Source: Fidelibacterota bacterium
GTDB taxonomy: Bacteria > Fidelibacterota > UBA2242
Direction: 5' to 3'
Length of the DNA stretch: 44,514 bases
Assembly: GCA_023229045.1 (NCBI GenBank)
Contig: JALOAB010000002.1
Coordinates: 1-44,514 of the forward strand
The notes under the pieces: model-generated
The model's database searches: none
What the model was told of the DNA's origin: nothing
Seen by the model: only the letters and a program-made list of their open reading frames with translations
Shown here: in pieces, positions 13,991 to 24,227 of the stretch
Position numbering within the stretch: position 1 is the first letter of the stretch
Layout of the letters: each line of letters opens with the position of its first letter
Translations under genes and position numbers: made by a program

Positions 13991-14962
13991 ATGAGTTGGA
14001 CAAACCAAAAAATAATTAATAAAGCTCTCGGTAAAATAGGCGGGGCAGGAAATCAGCTTGGTTCTGAACCGTTTATATCAGACGTTACTGCCCAAGACCC
14101 TATTACCGTATTTGCTGTTAATACTCTTGAGGTTGTTATCCGCAAGGCTATAGAGGACTTGGCGTTAAGGGACTGCCCTTTTCGAGAGAGCCTTAAATAC
14201 GCAGATTTAGGAACTGAGCTTCACGCTCAAGATGTCGATATAGCGTCTATTGCTATTGGCGTTGACCCGTTTCCAATTACCATAACTACCGCAACCGACC
14301 ATAATAGAACAACCGGTGATATTGTATATCTGACTGAAATACTCGGTACAGGCGGAATAGAAGACCTTAATAACGCTGCTTATACAATTACAGTGACCGG
14401 CGATAAAACATTTACTTTAGATGACACTACTGGCGAGGGTTATGTTCATACAGCTTCTTCCGGAGTTGTAGCTTATACACCTGAAGTCGGCGGATGGGCC
14501 TATGCCTTTGCGCTGCCAAGTGATTATATCGCTATGGTTGCTCAATTACAGGAAAGTTTCAATTCTACCACAAAAGGCCGACAGAAATATCGGTTCGAGA
14601 CGATAATCAATCGAGATGAAACCGGTATGATTCTTTTGACTAACGACCTGTCTAATACTGCCGGTACGAGTGCTTTTGTCCAGTATGTAATTTATCAGGA
14701 CAATCCCGTAGTGTACTCTAATCCGCTGGTAGAATGTGTTGCTACGCTTTTGGCTGCCGAATTGTGTCCTATGGTCGGTAAGGGAATGGACGAAAGAATT
14801 AAACTCTTGCAAGAATATCAGCAGGTCAATATCCCAGAGGCAATGAAATTTAATACCTCTCAATATAATAATCTGTCGAAGTTCGTACCCAACTTTTTAG
14901 GCGGACGCGGTGAAGCAAACCAAGAGGACGGTTCTAATCAGAGAGCAAATTCTAATGCGTAA
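13991..14962 (+). CDS. Tail tubular protein A (gp11-like)
   Basis: 323 residues. Opens W-T-N-Q-K-I-I-N-K-A-L-G-K-I-G-G, the usual start of T7 gp11-type proteins that join portal to tail tube. About residues 80-160 form an extra beta domain (P-I-T-I-T-T-A-T-D-H-N-R-T-T-G-D-I-V), inserted before the conserved Y-A-F-A-L-P-S-D-Y-I. The C-terminal part has the helical L-L-A-A-E-L-C-P-M-V. Its last 8 bases overlap the start of tail tubular protein B. Confidence 0.85.
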   Translation: MSWTNQKIINKALGKIGGAGNQLGSEPFISDVTAQDPITVFAVNTLEVVIRKAIEDLALRDCPFRESLKYADLGTELHAQDVDIASIAIGVDPFPITITTATDHNRTTGDIVYLTEILGTGGIEDLNNAAYTITVTGDKTFTLDDTTGEGYVHTASSGVVAYTPEVGGWAYAFALPSDYIAMVAQLQESFNSTTKGRQKYRFETIINRDETGMILLTNDLSNTAGTSAFVQYVIYQDNPVVYSNPLVECVATLLAAELCPMVGKGMDERIKLLQEYQQVNIPEAMKFNTSQYNNLSKFVPNFLGGRGEANQEDGSNQRANSNA

Positions 14963-17900
14963 AATACTGTGGCTGTTAATATTATTAAGTGTTTTGTGTA
15001 TCGCCGCCGATGAAATGCGGTACACACCTACTTTAACGTCCTTCAATAACGGCCAAGTCTCGCCCTTAATGGAAGCTCGTACCGACTTCGATAAGTACAA
15101 AAGTTCCTGCCGCAGACTTGAGAATATGTTCGTTACCGCGCAAGGGCCTGTAACTCGAAGGCCTGGGACTAAATACATCTGTGAGGTTAAAGATTCTAAT
15201 TATCCAACGAGACTGATTCCGTTTGAATATTCCACTGAGGATACATATATAATTGAGGCTGGCGAAGAATATATGCGGTTCTTCAGGTCTGGCGGCCAGA
15301 TATTAACCGGACAGGGGACGGAATATTTAGGCGCATTAACGCCTGTTGCTCACTGGACTTGTAATGATGATGAGCCATCGACAACGGTTGTTGACGCAAT
15401 GGGTTCGCACGATGGCACAGCTACGACTTATACAAGCAATTTAAGTGAAGTAGGAAATGTAAACGACTGCTTTAACCTTGGCGGGGATAGATATTTTGCC
15501 GTTCCTGACCACGCAGATTTTACTTTCGATGATTCGGGTGATAATCCGCTTACTTTGACTGGTTGGTTTTTTGTTACAGATACAGGCGAAACACAAACTT
15601 TAATAGCCAAATGGGAAGATGGTGTTGCCCAAGAATATAAACTTTGGATGGACAAGGACAGAAAATTAACATTAACTCTTTCTACGGCTATAGCGAACTT
15701 AAGCGGTAATTGCGTATCGCAGTGGAAACTCAATGAGACAAGCGGAACGACCATAACAGATTCACAGGGAACACAGGACGGTGTTGCTTCTACTGATACG
15801 GCTGTTCTTATGGCTGCTGGCGCGACTGCCAATACCGGAACGAGTTTTGATTTAGATAATCAGTATTACGTTAATGTCGCTGACCACGCAAGTCATACCT
15901 TTGGAAACGGAGCGGCTGATTCAGCTTTCAGTTTAGCGGCGTGGGCTTATGTACCCCAAAATCCTGCGGATACTATTATTTCCAAGCGCGACGATACATC
16001 AGGTGCATTGAAAAGGGAATATATCTTATACGCTTCTCTAAGTGATATTTATTTCACCATTTCCGACAATAGTACAGGTGGTTATCGGCGAGTACAATCA
16101 AATAGTAATTATTTTAATTGGTCGCCAAGTTGGGGTTGGCATTTTATTGTCGCTACCTATGATGGTACTGGCGGCACTAACGCGCAGAATGGAATGGAAA
16201 TATACATTGACGGCGTTAATGAAACTAATGCCAGAGAGTCGAGCGGCACTTATGTCGCAATGGAAAATACAGCCGCGCCTGTTTTGATAGGAGCGCACGA
16301 AGATACATCTGGGGTAATAACAGGTCTTTGGAATAAAAGAATTGATAACGTAATGATATTTAATAAAGAGCTTTCAGCGGGAGAGGTGCTTGCTTTATAT
16401 AATGGCGGAGAAGGAACAGAAAACATCGTTATTGGTAGTACTACTTATGCCAAGACCGATGAAGCCATTGATATAGGCTGGCACTTTATAGCCGTAACTT
16501 ATGACGCTACCGGCGGGGCAACTGCCGCCGACCATATCACCTTCTTTATTGACGGCAGCGAAGTTGCTTCGACCGCCTATAACAACGCAGCCTATACTAA
16601 TATGAGTAATTCAGCCGCAAATGTAACGGTAGGCTCTGAAAACGGCCAGCACAACTGGGCAAGCAGAATTGATAATATAGCCATATTTGATGTTAATTTA
16701 ACCGCCGCAGAAATAGCGGGGTTATATACGGTTGTACCTTATGAGATTACTACTCCCTATGATTCCAATGAGATATGGGACTTAAAATATACCCAAGTAG
16801 ACAACGAAATGTATATCGTTGACGGAAACCATATTCCCCAGAGGCTTGCAAGGGCAGGGCATATAGACTGGACGTTGAGTGATTTCGATTACTCGACCGG
16901 CCCGTTTATGGCCGAGAATAAAGATACTTCAATAACCATAGACCCGCCAGAAGCTGCGTCTGACATTACAAGTGGTGACTATGCCATAGCAAGTACGGAA
17001 ACCGCTGGTTATACAAAGGACGAGGCGTTTGACAATCTTTATTTAGTAGTTGGTAATGCTTGGCGCGCTACTGGCAAAGAAAACCAGTGGATAGGCCAAA
17101 TTTTTGGTGCTCCAAAAACAATTAAACGCATTAAAATTCATCCTTGCGTTTATGAGTCAAACCTCGATATGTGTATGAAGTACATTAAAATCGAGGCATC
17201 TAAGGACGGTGTGACTTATGTAAAAGTTCCTATAAATAGATGGCTTGGAAGGTGTGAAAGTTATAATGGTGATGAGGCTTGGGTAGATTACATAACGACA
17301 TACGCCGAGTACATAGACCTGTACCTCAATAATGATACGGCTTATCAGTATTGGCGCGTCTGGATATATGACAACTGGGGCGATGCTCTTACCGGAGTAA
17401 TGGAAATAGAAATGTTCGAGAAGCAATCGGGCGTTTATACCGCATCGTCTAACATTTTTAACGAAGGACACACTGGCTCTATCTGGCGGATTAATCAGGA
17501 ACGAGGAACGTCAATATTAAAAGGTACTGCCGCAGCCGCAGCAATTAACGCTGACAGAACTTACGTTTCCAATACTACGCCTTGGTTCTCAGGGGGGTAT
17601 AGTTTCGTAACGAATAATTCATCGCCTAATTTTACTGTAACCCTCCAGAGAAGCACTAACTGGGGTGCAACTTGGCAATCTGCTCTAACGCCGTTAAATA
17701 GCGCGGATTTTGATAATCCTGCCGAGACAGAAAAAACTGGAGCGATTTACAGGGTCAAGATAAGCGACTACGTTTCCGGTACTTGCAATTATACACTAAC
17801 AATTACTGACCAGACTAATCACGGAATAATAAGAATAAATTCTTATGTCAGTCCCACGTCTGTAATAGCAACGGAATTGGTACCATTAGTCCATTCAGAC

Positions 17901-19193
17901 CCGACTATGACTTGGAGTGAAGGATATTGGAGTAATTATAGGGGCTGGCCTAAGACGGTCGAAACTCATCAGGAACGACTCGTTTTCGGCGGGTCGAAAT
18001 CTTTCCCGCAGACTCTATGGTTCGGCAAGGCTAATCCAGATAATTACGAAGATTTTACAGAAGGTGCTCTTGATGACAATGCCTTTACCGTAGCCCTTCC
18101 GGGACAGAATCCTATCCAGTGGGTAAGCAGCAGGGATTATTTAATGATAGGAACTTCAGGTTCAGTAGGTAAATGGGGCGAGCAGGGCAAGCCCGTTACT
18201 CCTACCAGTCCGAGCTATCAGGAACAGTCTCGCGTAGGTTCTTCTAAGTTAATGAATGTTCTGGCCTCTGACGCATTGCTTTATATCGAAAGAGGGGCAA
18301 TGAAGGTCAGGGAATTTGTGTATTCACTTCAGTATGATAAGTATATGTCACCTGACTTGACCTTACTATCGGAGAATATTCTCGAAAGCGGAGTCAGGGA
18401 TTTGGTTTTTCAGGAGAGACCTGAGCCTATTTTGTGGTGTGTTAAGAACAACGGTGATATAGCCACAATGACATATCAGAGAGAACAATCTATCACAGGC
18501 TGGGCGATACATAATACTGACGGTGATTTCGAGTCTATTGCCAGAATACCGGGCGCAACAAGTGAAGATGAGATTTGGGTAACAGTGGCAAGGGAAATCG
18601 ACAGTGTTACAAGACGATATATCGAGCAGTTTCAGCCGAGAGATTGGGGAACTGATATTAACGACTGTTGGTTTGTTGATTGTGGACTTGCTTATGACGG
18701 CGTGGATGGCAATAACTTTGACGGGTTAGACCACTTAGAAGGGTTAAGACTGTCCATTCTTGGCGATGGCGTTATCGAGCCTAACGAAGTTGTAACTTCT
18801 GGAGAGATTACTATCGACCGAGACGCAGGGCGTGTAACTGCCGGACTGCCTTTTACTTCAGTAATCGAGACGCTTCCTTTGTATTTTGACGAACAGGACA
18901 AAGCCCACAATAAGAAGGTAACTACATTAGGGTTTGATTTATACAAGACTGGATATTGTAAATATGGGGTAGGAACTGATTCGACTTTAATGAATATTAA
19001 TTTCGAGAACGATATGAATACCGACCCTAACGCCACTGTCCAAGACCTCTATACCTCTGTATATAAATTAATGGGCGTAAGATGCCCTTGGGGTTCGTTA
19101 CAGAAGAACACTATAAGACTTGAAAGTGATGCACCTCTGCCATTAACTTTACGGTCAATATCATTAGATTTGAGGATTTATCCGCCGCAATGA
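14955..19193 (+). CDS. Tail tubular protein B with signal peptide and inserted lectin-like domains
   Basis: 1412 residues against about 800 for T7 gp12. Residues 1-20 are a Sec-like signal (MRKILWLLILLSVLCIA), and the usual family start (Y-T-P-T-L-T-S-F-N-N-G-Q-V-S-P-L) follows at residue 23. The gp12 core is interrupted at about 130-592 by a LamG domain that itself contains a second LamG (about 252-485). The paired W-H-F-I-(V/A)-x-T-Y-D and R-I-D-N-x-x-I-F motifs show both copies. At about 670-822 there is an F5/8 type C-like module. Core signatures resume after each insert. These modules would bind cell-surface glycans from the tail. It overlaps both neighbours. Confidence 0.85.
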   Translation: MRKILWLLILLSVLCIAADEMRYTPTLTSFNNGQVSPLMEARTDFDKYKSSCRRLENMFVTAQGPVTRRPGTKYICEVKDSNYPTRLIPFEYSTEDTYIIEAGEEYMRFFRSGGQILTGQGTEYLGALTPVAHWTCNDDEPSTTVVDAMGSHDGTATTYTSNLSEVGNVNDCFNLGGDRYFAVPDHADFTFDDSGDNPLTLTGWFFVTDTGETQTLIAKWEDGVAQEYKLWMDKDRKLTLTLSTAIANLSGNCVSQWKLNETSGTTITDSQGTQDGVASTDTAVLMAAGATANTGTSFDLDNQYYVNVADHASHTFGNGAADSAFSLAAWAYVPQNPADTIISKRDDTSGALKREYILYASLSDIYFTISDNSTGGYRRVQSNSNYFNWSPSWGWHFIVATYDGTGGTNAQNGMEIYIDGVNETNARESSGTYVAMENTAAPVLIGAHEDTSGVITGLWNKRIDNVMIFNKELSAGEVLALYNGGEGTENIVIGSTTYAKTDEAIDIGWHFIAVTYDATGGATAADHITFFIDGSEVASTAYNNAAYTNMSNSAANVTVGSENGQHNWASRIDNIAIFDVNLTAAEIAGLYTVVPYEITTPYDSNEIWDLKYTQVDNEMYIVDGNHIPQRLARAGHIDWTLSDFDYSTGPFMAENKDTSITIDPPEAASDITSGDYAIASTETAGYTKDEAFDNLYLVVGNAWRATGKENQWIGQIFGAPKTIKRIKIHPCVYESNLDMCMKYIKIEASKDGVTYVKVPINRWLGRCESYNGDEAWVDYITTYAEYIDLYLNNDTAYQYWRVWIYDNWGDALTGVMEIEMFEKQSGVYTASSNIFNEGHTGSIWRINQERGTSILKGTAAAAAINADRTYVSNTTPWFSGGYSFVTNNSSPNFTVTLQRSTNWGATWQSALTPLNSADFDNPAETEKTGAIYRVKISDYVSGTCNYTLTITDQTNHGIIRINSYVSPTSVIATELVPLVHSDPTMTWSEGYWSNYRGWPKTVETHQERLVFGGSKSFPQTLWFGKANPDNYEDFTEGALDDNAFTVALPGQNPIQWVSSRDYLMIGTSGSVGKWGEQGKPVTPTSPSYQEQSRVGSSKLMNVLASDALLYIERGAMKVREFVYSLQYDKYMSPDLTLLSENILESGVRDLVFQERPEPILWCVKNNGDIATMTYQREQSITGWAIHNTDGDFESIARIPGATSEDEIWVTVAREIDSVTRRYIEQFQPRDWGTDINDCWFVDCGLAYDGVDGNNFDGLDHLEGLRLSILGDGVIEPNEVVTSGEITIDRDAGRVTAGLPFTSVIETLPLYFDEQDKAHNKKVTTLGFDLYKTGYCKYGVGTDSTLMNINFENDMNTDPNATVQDLYTSVYKLMGVRCPWGSLQKNTIRLESDAPLPLTLRSISLDLRIYPPQ

Positions 19194-19603
19194 CAAACGA
19201 ATTAGATACAAGGCCGATGAAGATTGAGCATTTCCTTGCTGTTATGGAACAGAACGAAAAGTTCTACCCTGAGTACGCCAAACTTAGTTTGGAAGATAAA
19301 ATCAAGGTCGCACAGTTGAATATTGACACTGGAATAGCCGAATCTCATTATATAGACGGCAAACTAATAGGTGTTACAGGAATAAGGTACAGGGGAATCG
19401 GAGAAGCTTGGTTCATCGTGAACCCTGAAATAAGGGCTAATAAATTCCTATTATTTAAAAGAACTCAAAAGACGTTACCGAGAATGAGAGATGCCATAGG
19501 AATCTGGCGGTTATACGCAACCAGTAAGATTAGTGAAAACTTCTTAAAACATTTAGGATATGAACCTGAACCGACAATGTTTTGTTGGACACGAACAGAA
19601 TGA
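19190..19603 (+). CDS. GNAT-fold virion-region protein (T7 gp13-like position)
   Basis: 137 residues with an acetyltransferase-like layout: N-terminal helix pair, H-Y-I-D-G-K-L-I-G-V-T-G-I-R-Y strand pair, A-W-F-I-V-N strand and a C-terminal G-Y-E-P-E-P-T-M-F-W-like strand. T7 gp13, in the same place, has a related fold and is needed for virion assembly without proven enzyme activity. A classic Q/RxxGxG acetyl-CoA loop is not evident. ATGA overlaps link it to both neighbours. Confidence 0.65.
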   Translation: MTNELDTRPMKIEHFLAVMEQNEKFYPEYAKLSLEDKIKVAQLNIDTGIAESHYIDGKLIGVTGIRYRGIGEAWFIVNPEIRANKFLLFKRTQKTLPRMRDAIGIWRLYATSKISENFLKHLGYEPEPTMFCWTRTE

Positions 19604-20262
19604 ACGAATACTTCAAACAGCAGTGGCGAAAAGCGATAGAATCTCAGCCGTTCTGGGAATCGGTACACAGAAGATATGACCCTGTTTCAATTACTTTAAT
19701 TGCGGTAGCTGCCACAGCCGGTGGCATTGCTGCTTATTCTTCTTATCAACAAGGCAAAGAGGAAGAAGAATTAGCCAAGCAGAGAGCTGCGATTGACCAA
19801 GAGAACGCTTTAATGGCCGAACAGGAAGCTGCTGACCAAGCCCGAATTGAGGAAGAAAAAGGTCAGAAACTTCTTTCGAGACAAAAGGTGATGTGGGCTG
19901 CGTCAGGGGTAAGGTCTAATGTCGGCGCACCGTTGGTAGTAGAAGCCGAGACAATGAGGGATATTTCAGTTGAAAAAGGATTTATCTTAAAGAGAGGCCA
20001 GAATATGGCTCGTAATTACCGTATGCAGGCTGCGTATGAAAAAGCTTATGGCAAGTCTCAGAAACGGCAGTCTAATTGGGCTATGATGAGTACCCTAATG
20101 GGTGCAGGTGCACAAATAGGTTCGCAGATGTATGACGCAGGGTTATTCAGCCGTTCTGGCAATGGCACTCAAACGCCAAAGATAGGCGGCACGGGTTTCT
20201 CCGGCAGTAAGACTTATAGAAGCGACACAGGTTATAATTTTGGTAATATTTGGAAATCGTAA
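19600..20262 (+). CDS. Internal virion protein (gp14-like)
   Basis: 220 residues. An N-terminal hydrophobic Ala/Gly segment (I-A-V-A-A-T-A-G-G-I-A-A-Y, about 32-48) is followed by a long Glu/Gln/Ala coiled coil, then the V-M-W-A-A-S-G-V stretch and a Gly/Ser-rich tail. This is the profile of T7 gp14, which inserts into the outer membrane during DNA ejection. Start 19600 chosen for its ATGA overlap with the upstream gene. Confidence 0.75.
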   Translation: MNEYFKQQWRKAIESQPFWESVHRRYDPVSITLIAVAATAGGIAAYSSYQQGKEEEELAKQRAAIDQENALMAEQEAADQARIEEEKGQKLLSRQKVMWAASGVRSNVGAPLVVEAETMRDISVEKGFILKRGQNMARNYRMQAAYEKAYGKSQKRQSNWAMMSTLMGAGAQIGSQMYDAGLFSRSGNGTQTPKIGGTGFSGSKTYRSDTGYNFGNIWKS

Positions 20263-21888
20263 ATGGATATACCACTCTTTCAGCGCGAAAAAACAGCAGG
20301 CTTTACGCCAATGCCGAAACCGCCTTATGAACTGGCGGACAAAAGCGGCCAGCAGCAGTTTGCTCGTACTATGGGCGCGATAGGAACAAACCTACTCGAT
20401 AAGTACCTGCAAGCTCGTCAGGCTAACGAGGAGAGTCAGTTTATCGGTCAGGTCAAGTCTGCTCAGGCAGGTTTTAGGAATTGGCTGCAAGAGAACCCTC
20501 AGGCTACGCCGGAAGAAATGTTCGCCGAGCGGGATAAGATGGTTAAGGGTATTGATGACATAAGCGCAAACAATAAATTTTTGCCCGCCACTAAGAATTA
20601 CATTAAGAATTTCATTGCCTCTAATAAAGAGAAAATGATTAAAGACGCTGACTACGACATTACCGCTATCGGTATGCAGCAGCAGATGACACAGCTTAAC
20701 GCCAATATCGACTTGCTTGAAATGGAAGGTGATTACGCAGGTGTCGAAAAATTGGTTGACGATTCTCCATTAAGTCAGCCGGAAAAAGACCTTGCCAAAG
20801 CGAAGGCCAAAGTGAAGATAGATACCCTAAACCGCGCCAGAGACATTGAGGCGGTTAGGGCTAATTATCAGGCTGTAATAGATAACGGTGGCACTAAAGA
20901 GCAGGCATACCAAGTTGTTGATGAAGGAGTTAAACTGTTTGGTTTATCTGCAAAAGAAAAAGAGACTCTTGGCAACAACCTTGATAATTACGTTGAAGGC
21001 AGGATTAAGAAAGCCGCAGATAGTAAACACGAAAAAACTATGTCTGCTTATAAAGATTTTGCGACCAAGCTTGTTACTACCGATGTATCTATGAATGACA
21101 TAGAATCGGCTGGCTTTGATAAGGACGTAAAAGAAGGTTGGCAGGCTATTATCAAAGGTTCGACCGAGCCTGCACCATTAGCAACTACCGGAGTGGGTTA
21201 TTCGGCGGCGTTAGATTCTGTGATTAGCAGTCAGGTTATCGGGAAAAAACAGGCTTATGACGAAATATTAAAGGCAAGATTTATTGATAAGACAATTAAT
21301 AATGATACTTATTTGTGGGCTATATCAAGAATTGAAAATCCCTATCCTAAGCATATAACCGTAATGGTAAAAGGCATTACGAAATCAGCAGAAAGCTATT
21401 ATTACCATAAGGGAATTGGTATTTTGGGGCGTGATTTTTTGACGGATAAAGAGGAGCAGTTACTTGGTGAAAAAAATGCGGCGTTTATAAGCTGGCTCGA
21501 AAATGAAAGTAAAGACGGTAAATATCCTGACGGTAAGACTATGTACTCTAAAATGAGGGAAATTGGCGTTGCTATTGAAACACCTGAAACATTACCGAGA
21601 GAGCCTATTATTGCACCTAAAAAAGCAGACCCCTTATACATTACTAATGACGAAGATTACGATAAACTTGCTGGTGGGACGAGATTTTATGACGCTCTTA
21701 CCGGACAATGGATGATAAAACCCTCTAAGACAAGTATAGGTATTAGGGATATACAAAATGACGAAGAAACAGTCAGGACGTGGATGTTAAGCCCCGAACA
21801 ACCGATAGTAAAACCTTCTGAACAGCCCATAGACAAAAAACAAATTGAAAAATGGGAATCAGAATTTGGCATAGACAGGTATAAATGA
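20263..21888 (+). CDS. Internal virion protein (gp15-like)
   Basis: 541 residues, largely alpha-helical. The opening F-T-P-M-P-K-P-P-Y-E-L and the following G-Q-Q-Q-F-A-R-T-M-G-A-I-G segment resemble the N termini of podovirus ejection proteins. Long helical repeats follow (about 60-330), then a polar Pro-rich C terminus. The gp15 class forms part of the periplasmic channel for genome delivery. It begins immediately after the upstream stop and overlaps the next gene by ATGA. Confidence 0.65.
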   Translation: MDIPLFQREKTAGFTPMPKPPYELADKSGQQQFARTMGAIGTNLLDKYLQARQANEESQFIGQVKSAQAGFRNWLQENPQATPEEMFAERDKMVKGIDDISANNKFLPATKNYIKNFIASNKEKMIKDADYDITAIGMQQQMTQLNANIDLLEMEGDYAGVEKLVDDSPLSQPEKDLAKAKAKVKIDTLNRARDIEAVRANYQAVIDNGGTKEQAYQVVDEGVKLFGLSAKEKETLGNNLDNYVEGRIKKAADSKHEKTMSAYKDFATKLVTTDVSMNDIESAGFDKDVKEGWQAIIKGSTEPAPLATTGVGYSAALDSVISSQVIGKKQAYDEILKARFIDKTINNDTYLWAISRIENPYPKHITVMVKGITKSAESYYYHKGIGILGRDFLTDKEEQLLGEKNAAFISWLENESKDGKYPDGKTMYSKMREIGVAIETPETLPREPIIAPKKADPLYITNDEDYDKLAGGTRFYDALTGQWMIKPSKTSIGIRDIQNDEETVRTWMLSPEQPIVKPSEQPIDKKQIEKWESEFGIDRYK

Positions 21889-24227
21889 GATACCATACAG
21901 AAGCAATTACGTTAGAAAGATTCGACCCTGAAAGTGATGGTTATGACTATCAGGCTGCGATTGACTCTGGCAATATAGCTGACGAAAAGACTAAACATTG
22001 GGGTTCTATCGACCCCCGAACAGGTATGGTTCTTAAAGGTAAAAATCACCCGACTTGGAATCAAATGGTTGAAGAAGAAGTCAAACTTGGCAATACCGTT
22101 ATTAAAGCTGATAATGGCCGTTATTATTCTGTAAAATTACCAAAATATTTATCGGAAGCCAAAATTGCCGAGCCGGAAACCGGATTCGAGGATAATACTC
22201 AAAATGTCTTAGAGCGAGCGAATCGAGATTTTGATTTTGCGGTAGAAAACAATTTACCTCTTGACGTTTTTGACGCGCTAAAAAGGGAGTGGGCAACATC
22301 AAGTGGATTACAGAAAAAAGTACCGTTTTACGGCGGTCTTTATGGTCTTTATGAACACAGTGAAATGATAGATACAGCCCAAAGATTAAAAAATCCAAGT
22401 CGATACGAAGAAGCGTATTGGTATGAATATCAAGATGCTCAAACTCGTCTGCCTCAGGAAAAATTAGATGAGATGTTCGGGGACAAAGAAAAATTTATAG
22501 AGCAGTTTAAACAGCAGGACGAAAAAGTAATATCGGCCTATTTGAAGTATATATCAACTGATAAAACAGTTATGAACAAGATTGCTACGGGTGTATCAGT
22601 CTTGCCGACTTGGGCAATCGAGTTTTGGGCTACTGGCGGACTGGCCTCTTTAGGTGATGACGCTGCAAGAAAAGCCGGAGAAAAAATATTAGGTGCTTAC
22701 GCTAAGACAACGGTAGGTAAAATGGCTATGTGGTCTGCTCAGATAAGCGCAGGCGGCGTTACCCGTTCTGCCGGATTAGGTCATCAAGTCTTAGAAAAAA
22801 TGTCACAAAGACAGTTAGACGTTGTTTTAGGTCTTAGAGAAGAAGAAGGCTGGGCAATGTCGGCTTTGGTTGCGTGGGGTGATACGGTTATTGAGGCAGC
22901 ATCTGAATCGGCGGGCGAGGGACTAACTACGGCTGGCGGCGTGGTGTTGGGCAAACTACCATTTGGCTCTAAAGTCGTTCCTGCCCTTGAAAAGGCTTGG
23001 ATTGCAGCTACTGGAGGCACTAAAGGTGAATTTGCCAGAAAACTGTTCTCTAAGGGCGGCTATTCTAATATCTTAGGTGAAATCGGCGAGGAAAGAATCG
23101 GTACAATTCTAAGGGCTGTAACTGAGGTAGATGACTTTGGATTGGGCAAAGATGCTTCAATGATAGACCGGCTAAAGACCGGACTCTTGCAGGATATACA
23201 TAACATTGGCGTTGAGATAGGCGTACTGTCTGTTCCTATGGCTGGACAGTTTGCTTTGAGTCAGGTTGCCGAATTAGGCCGAGAAAAGTCTGATTTTGAC
23301 TCTACGCAATTCGACCAGAAGGAACAACTTGAGCCGACACCATCTGCGGAAGTTATTGAGGATATTACCGCAGACACAGAAGGTAAGCAGCCACCTTCCC
23401 AGCCCCCCACAGAGAAGCCTGCGGAAAGACCAAAAGAGCCTGAAATTACAAAACCAGTAACCATTGAAACAGCTAATACCAGTAAAGAAGTTGATGAAAT
23501 TGCGAAACAGATTATATCGCAAGGAATAGACCCCACTAAAACATCGGCAAGACAGGCTGATTTACAGGAAGATAGAGCGTCTTTGGGGCTTGATGGCATT
23601 GCTTCAGCAGAACGTAAGGCTTGGCAGGTATCGCTTCAACAGGCCAAAGACCGCAATATTATAAGCTCGGCTTTGAGAATAGCTGCTGAGATAAATGCTA
23701 ATCCGAGACCGTTAAATGATGTCGAAACAGCAGGCTTGGTAATGAAAGCAGCACAGTTAAAAAGAGAGCATAAAAGTTTAATGCAAGAGATGGATAAGTT
23801 AACAGAAAAGGCGGATATTAATTCAAAAGCTACACAAATAGACGCTGTTGAGAAGGAATTTGACGCTCTTACGCAAGCTATTTATAAAAGCGGCACTGAA
23901 AAAGGCAGGGCGTTAGCCTCACAGAAACTAACCATCAATCAGGATTTCGACTTACTATCCCTGAAGAATAGGGCTAAAAAGAGTAAGGGTCGAGAACTGA
24001 CAGAAAAAGAAACTGCCGCACTCGAAGAAAGAGCCAAAGCCCTTGATGTCAGGGAGAAACTAATAGCGCAGAGAGAAAAACAGATTAACGAAAAACAGGT
24101 AAAGCGAATTATAAAAGAGGGCAGTATCAGTAGGTACGCAAAAATGAACAGGTCTGAAATTGATTTGGAGTTGGATTCGCTTGTATCGAGGACGAAACAG
24201 TTAATCAAAGAAGGATGTTTAAACTAA
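21885..24227 (+). CDS. Large ejection protein, N-terminal part
   Basis: 780 residues. An N-terminal polar part (about 1-220) is followed by a hydrophobic helical section (about 225-470, e.g. W-A-I-E-F-W-A-T-G-G-L-A-S-L), a Pro/Glu-rich linker (about 475-520) and a helical charged C terminus with E-K-G-R-A-L-A-S-Q-K-L. The layout matches large polyvalent ejection proteins (T7 gp16 position). No lytic transglycosylase motif seen. It ends in TAATG with the next gene, which may be the continuation of the same ancestral protein. Confidence 0.6.
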   Translation: MRYHTEAITLERFDPESDGYDYQAAIDSGNIADEKTKHWGSIDPRTGMVLKGKNHPTWNQMVEEEVKLGNTVIKADNGRYYSVKLPKYLSEAKIAEPETGFEDNTQNVLERANRDFDFAVENNLPLDVFDALKREWATSSGLQKKVPFYGGLYGLYEHSEMIDTAQRLKNPSRYEEAYWYEYQDAQTRLPQEKLDEMFGDKEKFIEQFKQQDEKVISAYLKYISTDKTVMNKIATGVSVLPTWAIEFWATGGLASLGDDAARKAGEKILGAYAKTTVGKMAMWSAQISAGGVTRSAGLGHQVLEKMSQRQLDVVLGLREEEGWAMSALVAWGDTVIEAASESAGEGLTTAGGVVLGKLPFGSKVVPALEKAWIAATGGTKGEFARKLFSKGGYSNILGEIGEERIGTILRAVTEVDDFGLGKDASMIDRLKTGLLQDIHNIGVEIGVLSVPMAGQFALSQVAELGREKSDFDSTQFDQKEQLEPTPSAEVIEDITADTEGKQPPSQPPTEKPAERPKEPEITKPVTIETANTSKEVDEIAKQIISQGIDPTKTSARQADLQEDRASLGLDGIASAERKAWQVSLQQAKDRNIISSALRIAAEINANPRPLNDVETAGLVMKAAQLKREHKSLMQEMDKLTEKADINSKATQIDAVEKEFDALTQAIYKSGTEKGRALASQKLTINQDFDLLSLKNRAKKSKGRELTEKETAALEERAKALDVREKLIAQREKQINEKQVKRIIKEGSISRYAKMNRSEIDLELDSLVSRTKQLIKEGCLN

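Noticed and set aside
13283..14962. Readthrough fusion of the lipoprotein and tail tubular protein A
   Set aside because: The TAG at 13979-13981 is in frame with the next ATG, but tail protein A has its own AGGAG site and a family-typical start. One in three junctions would be in frame by chance.
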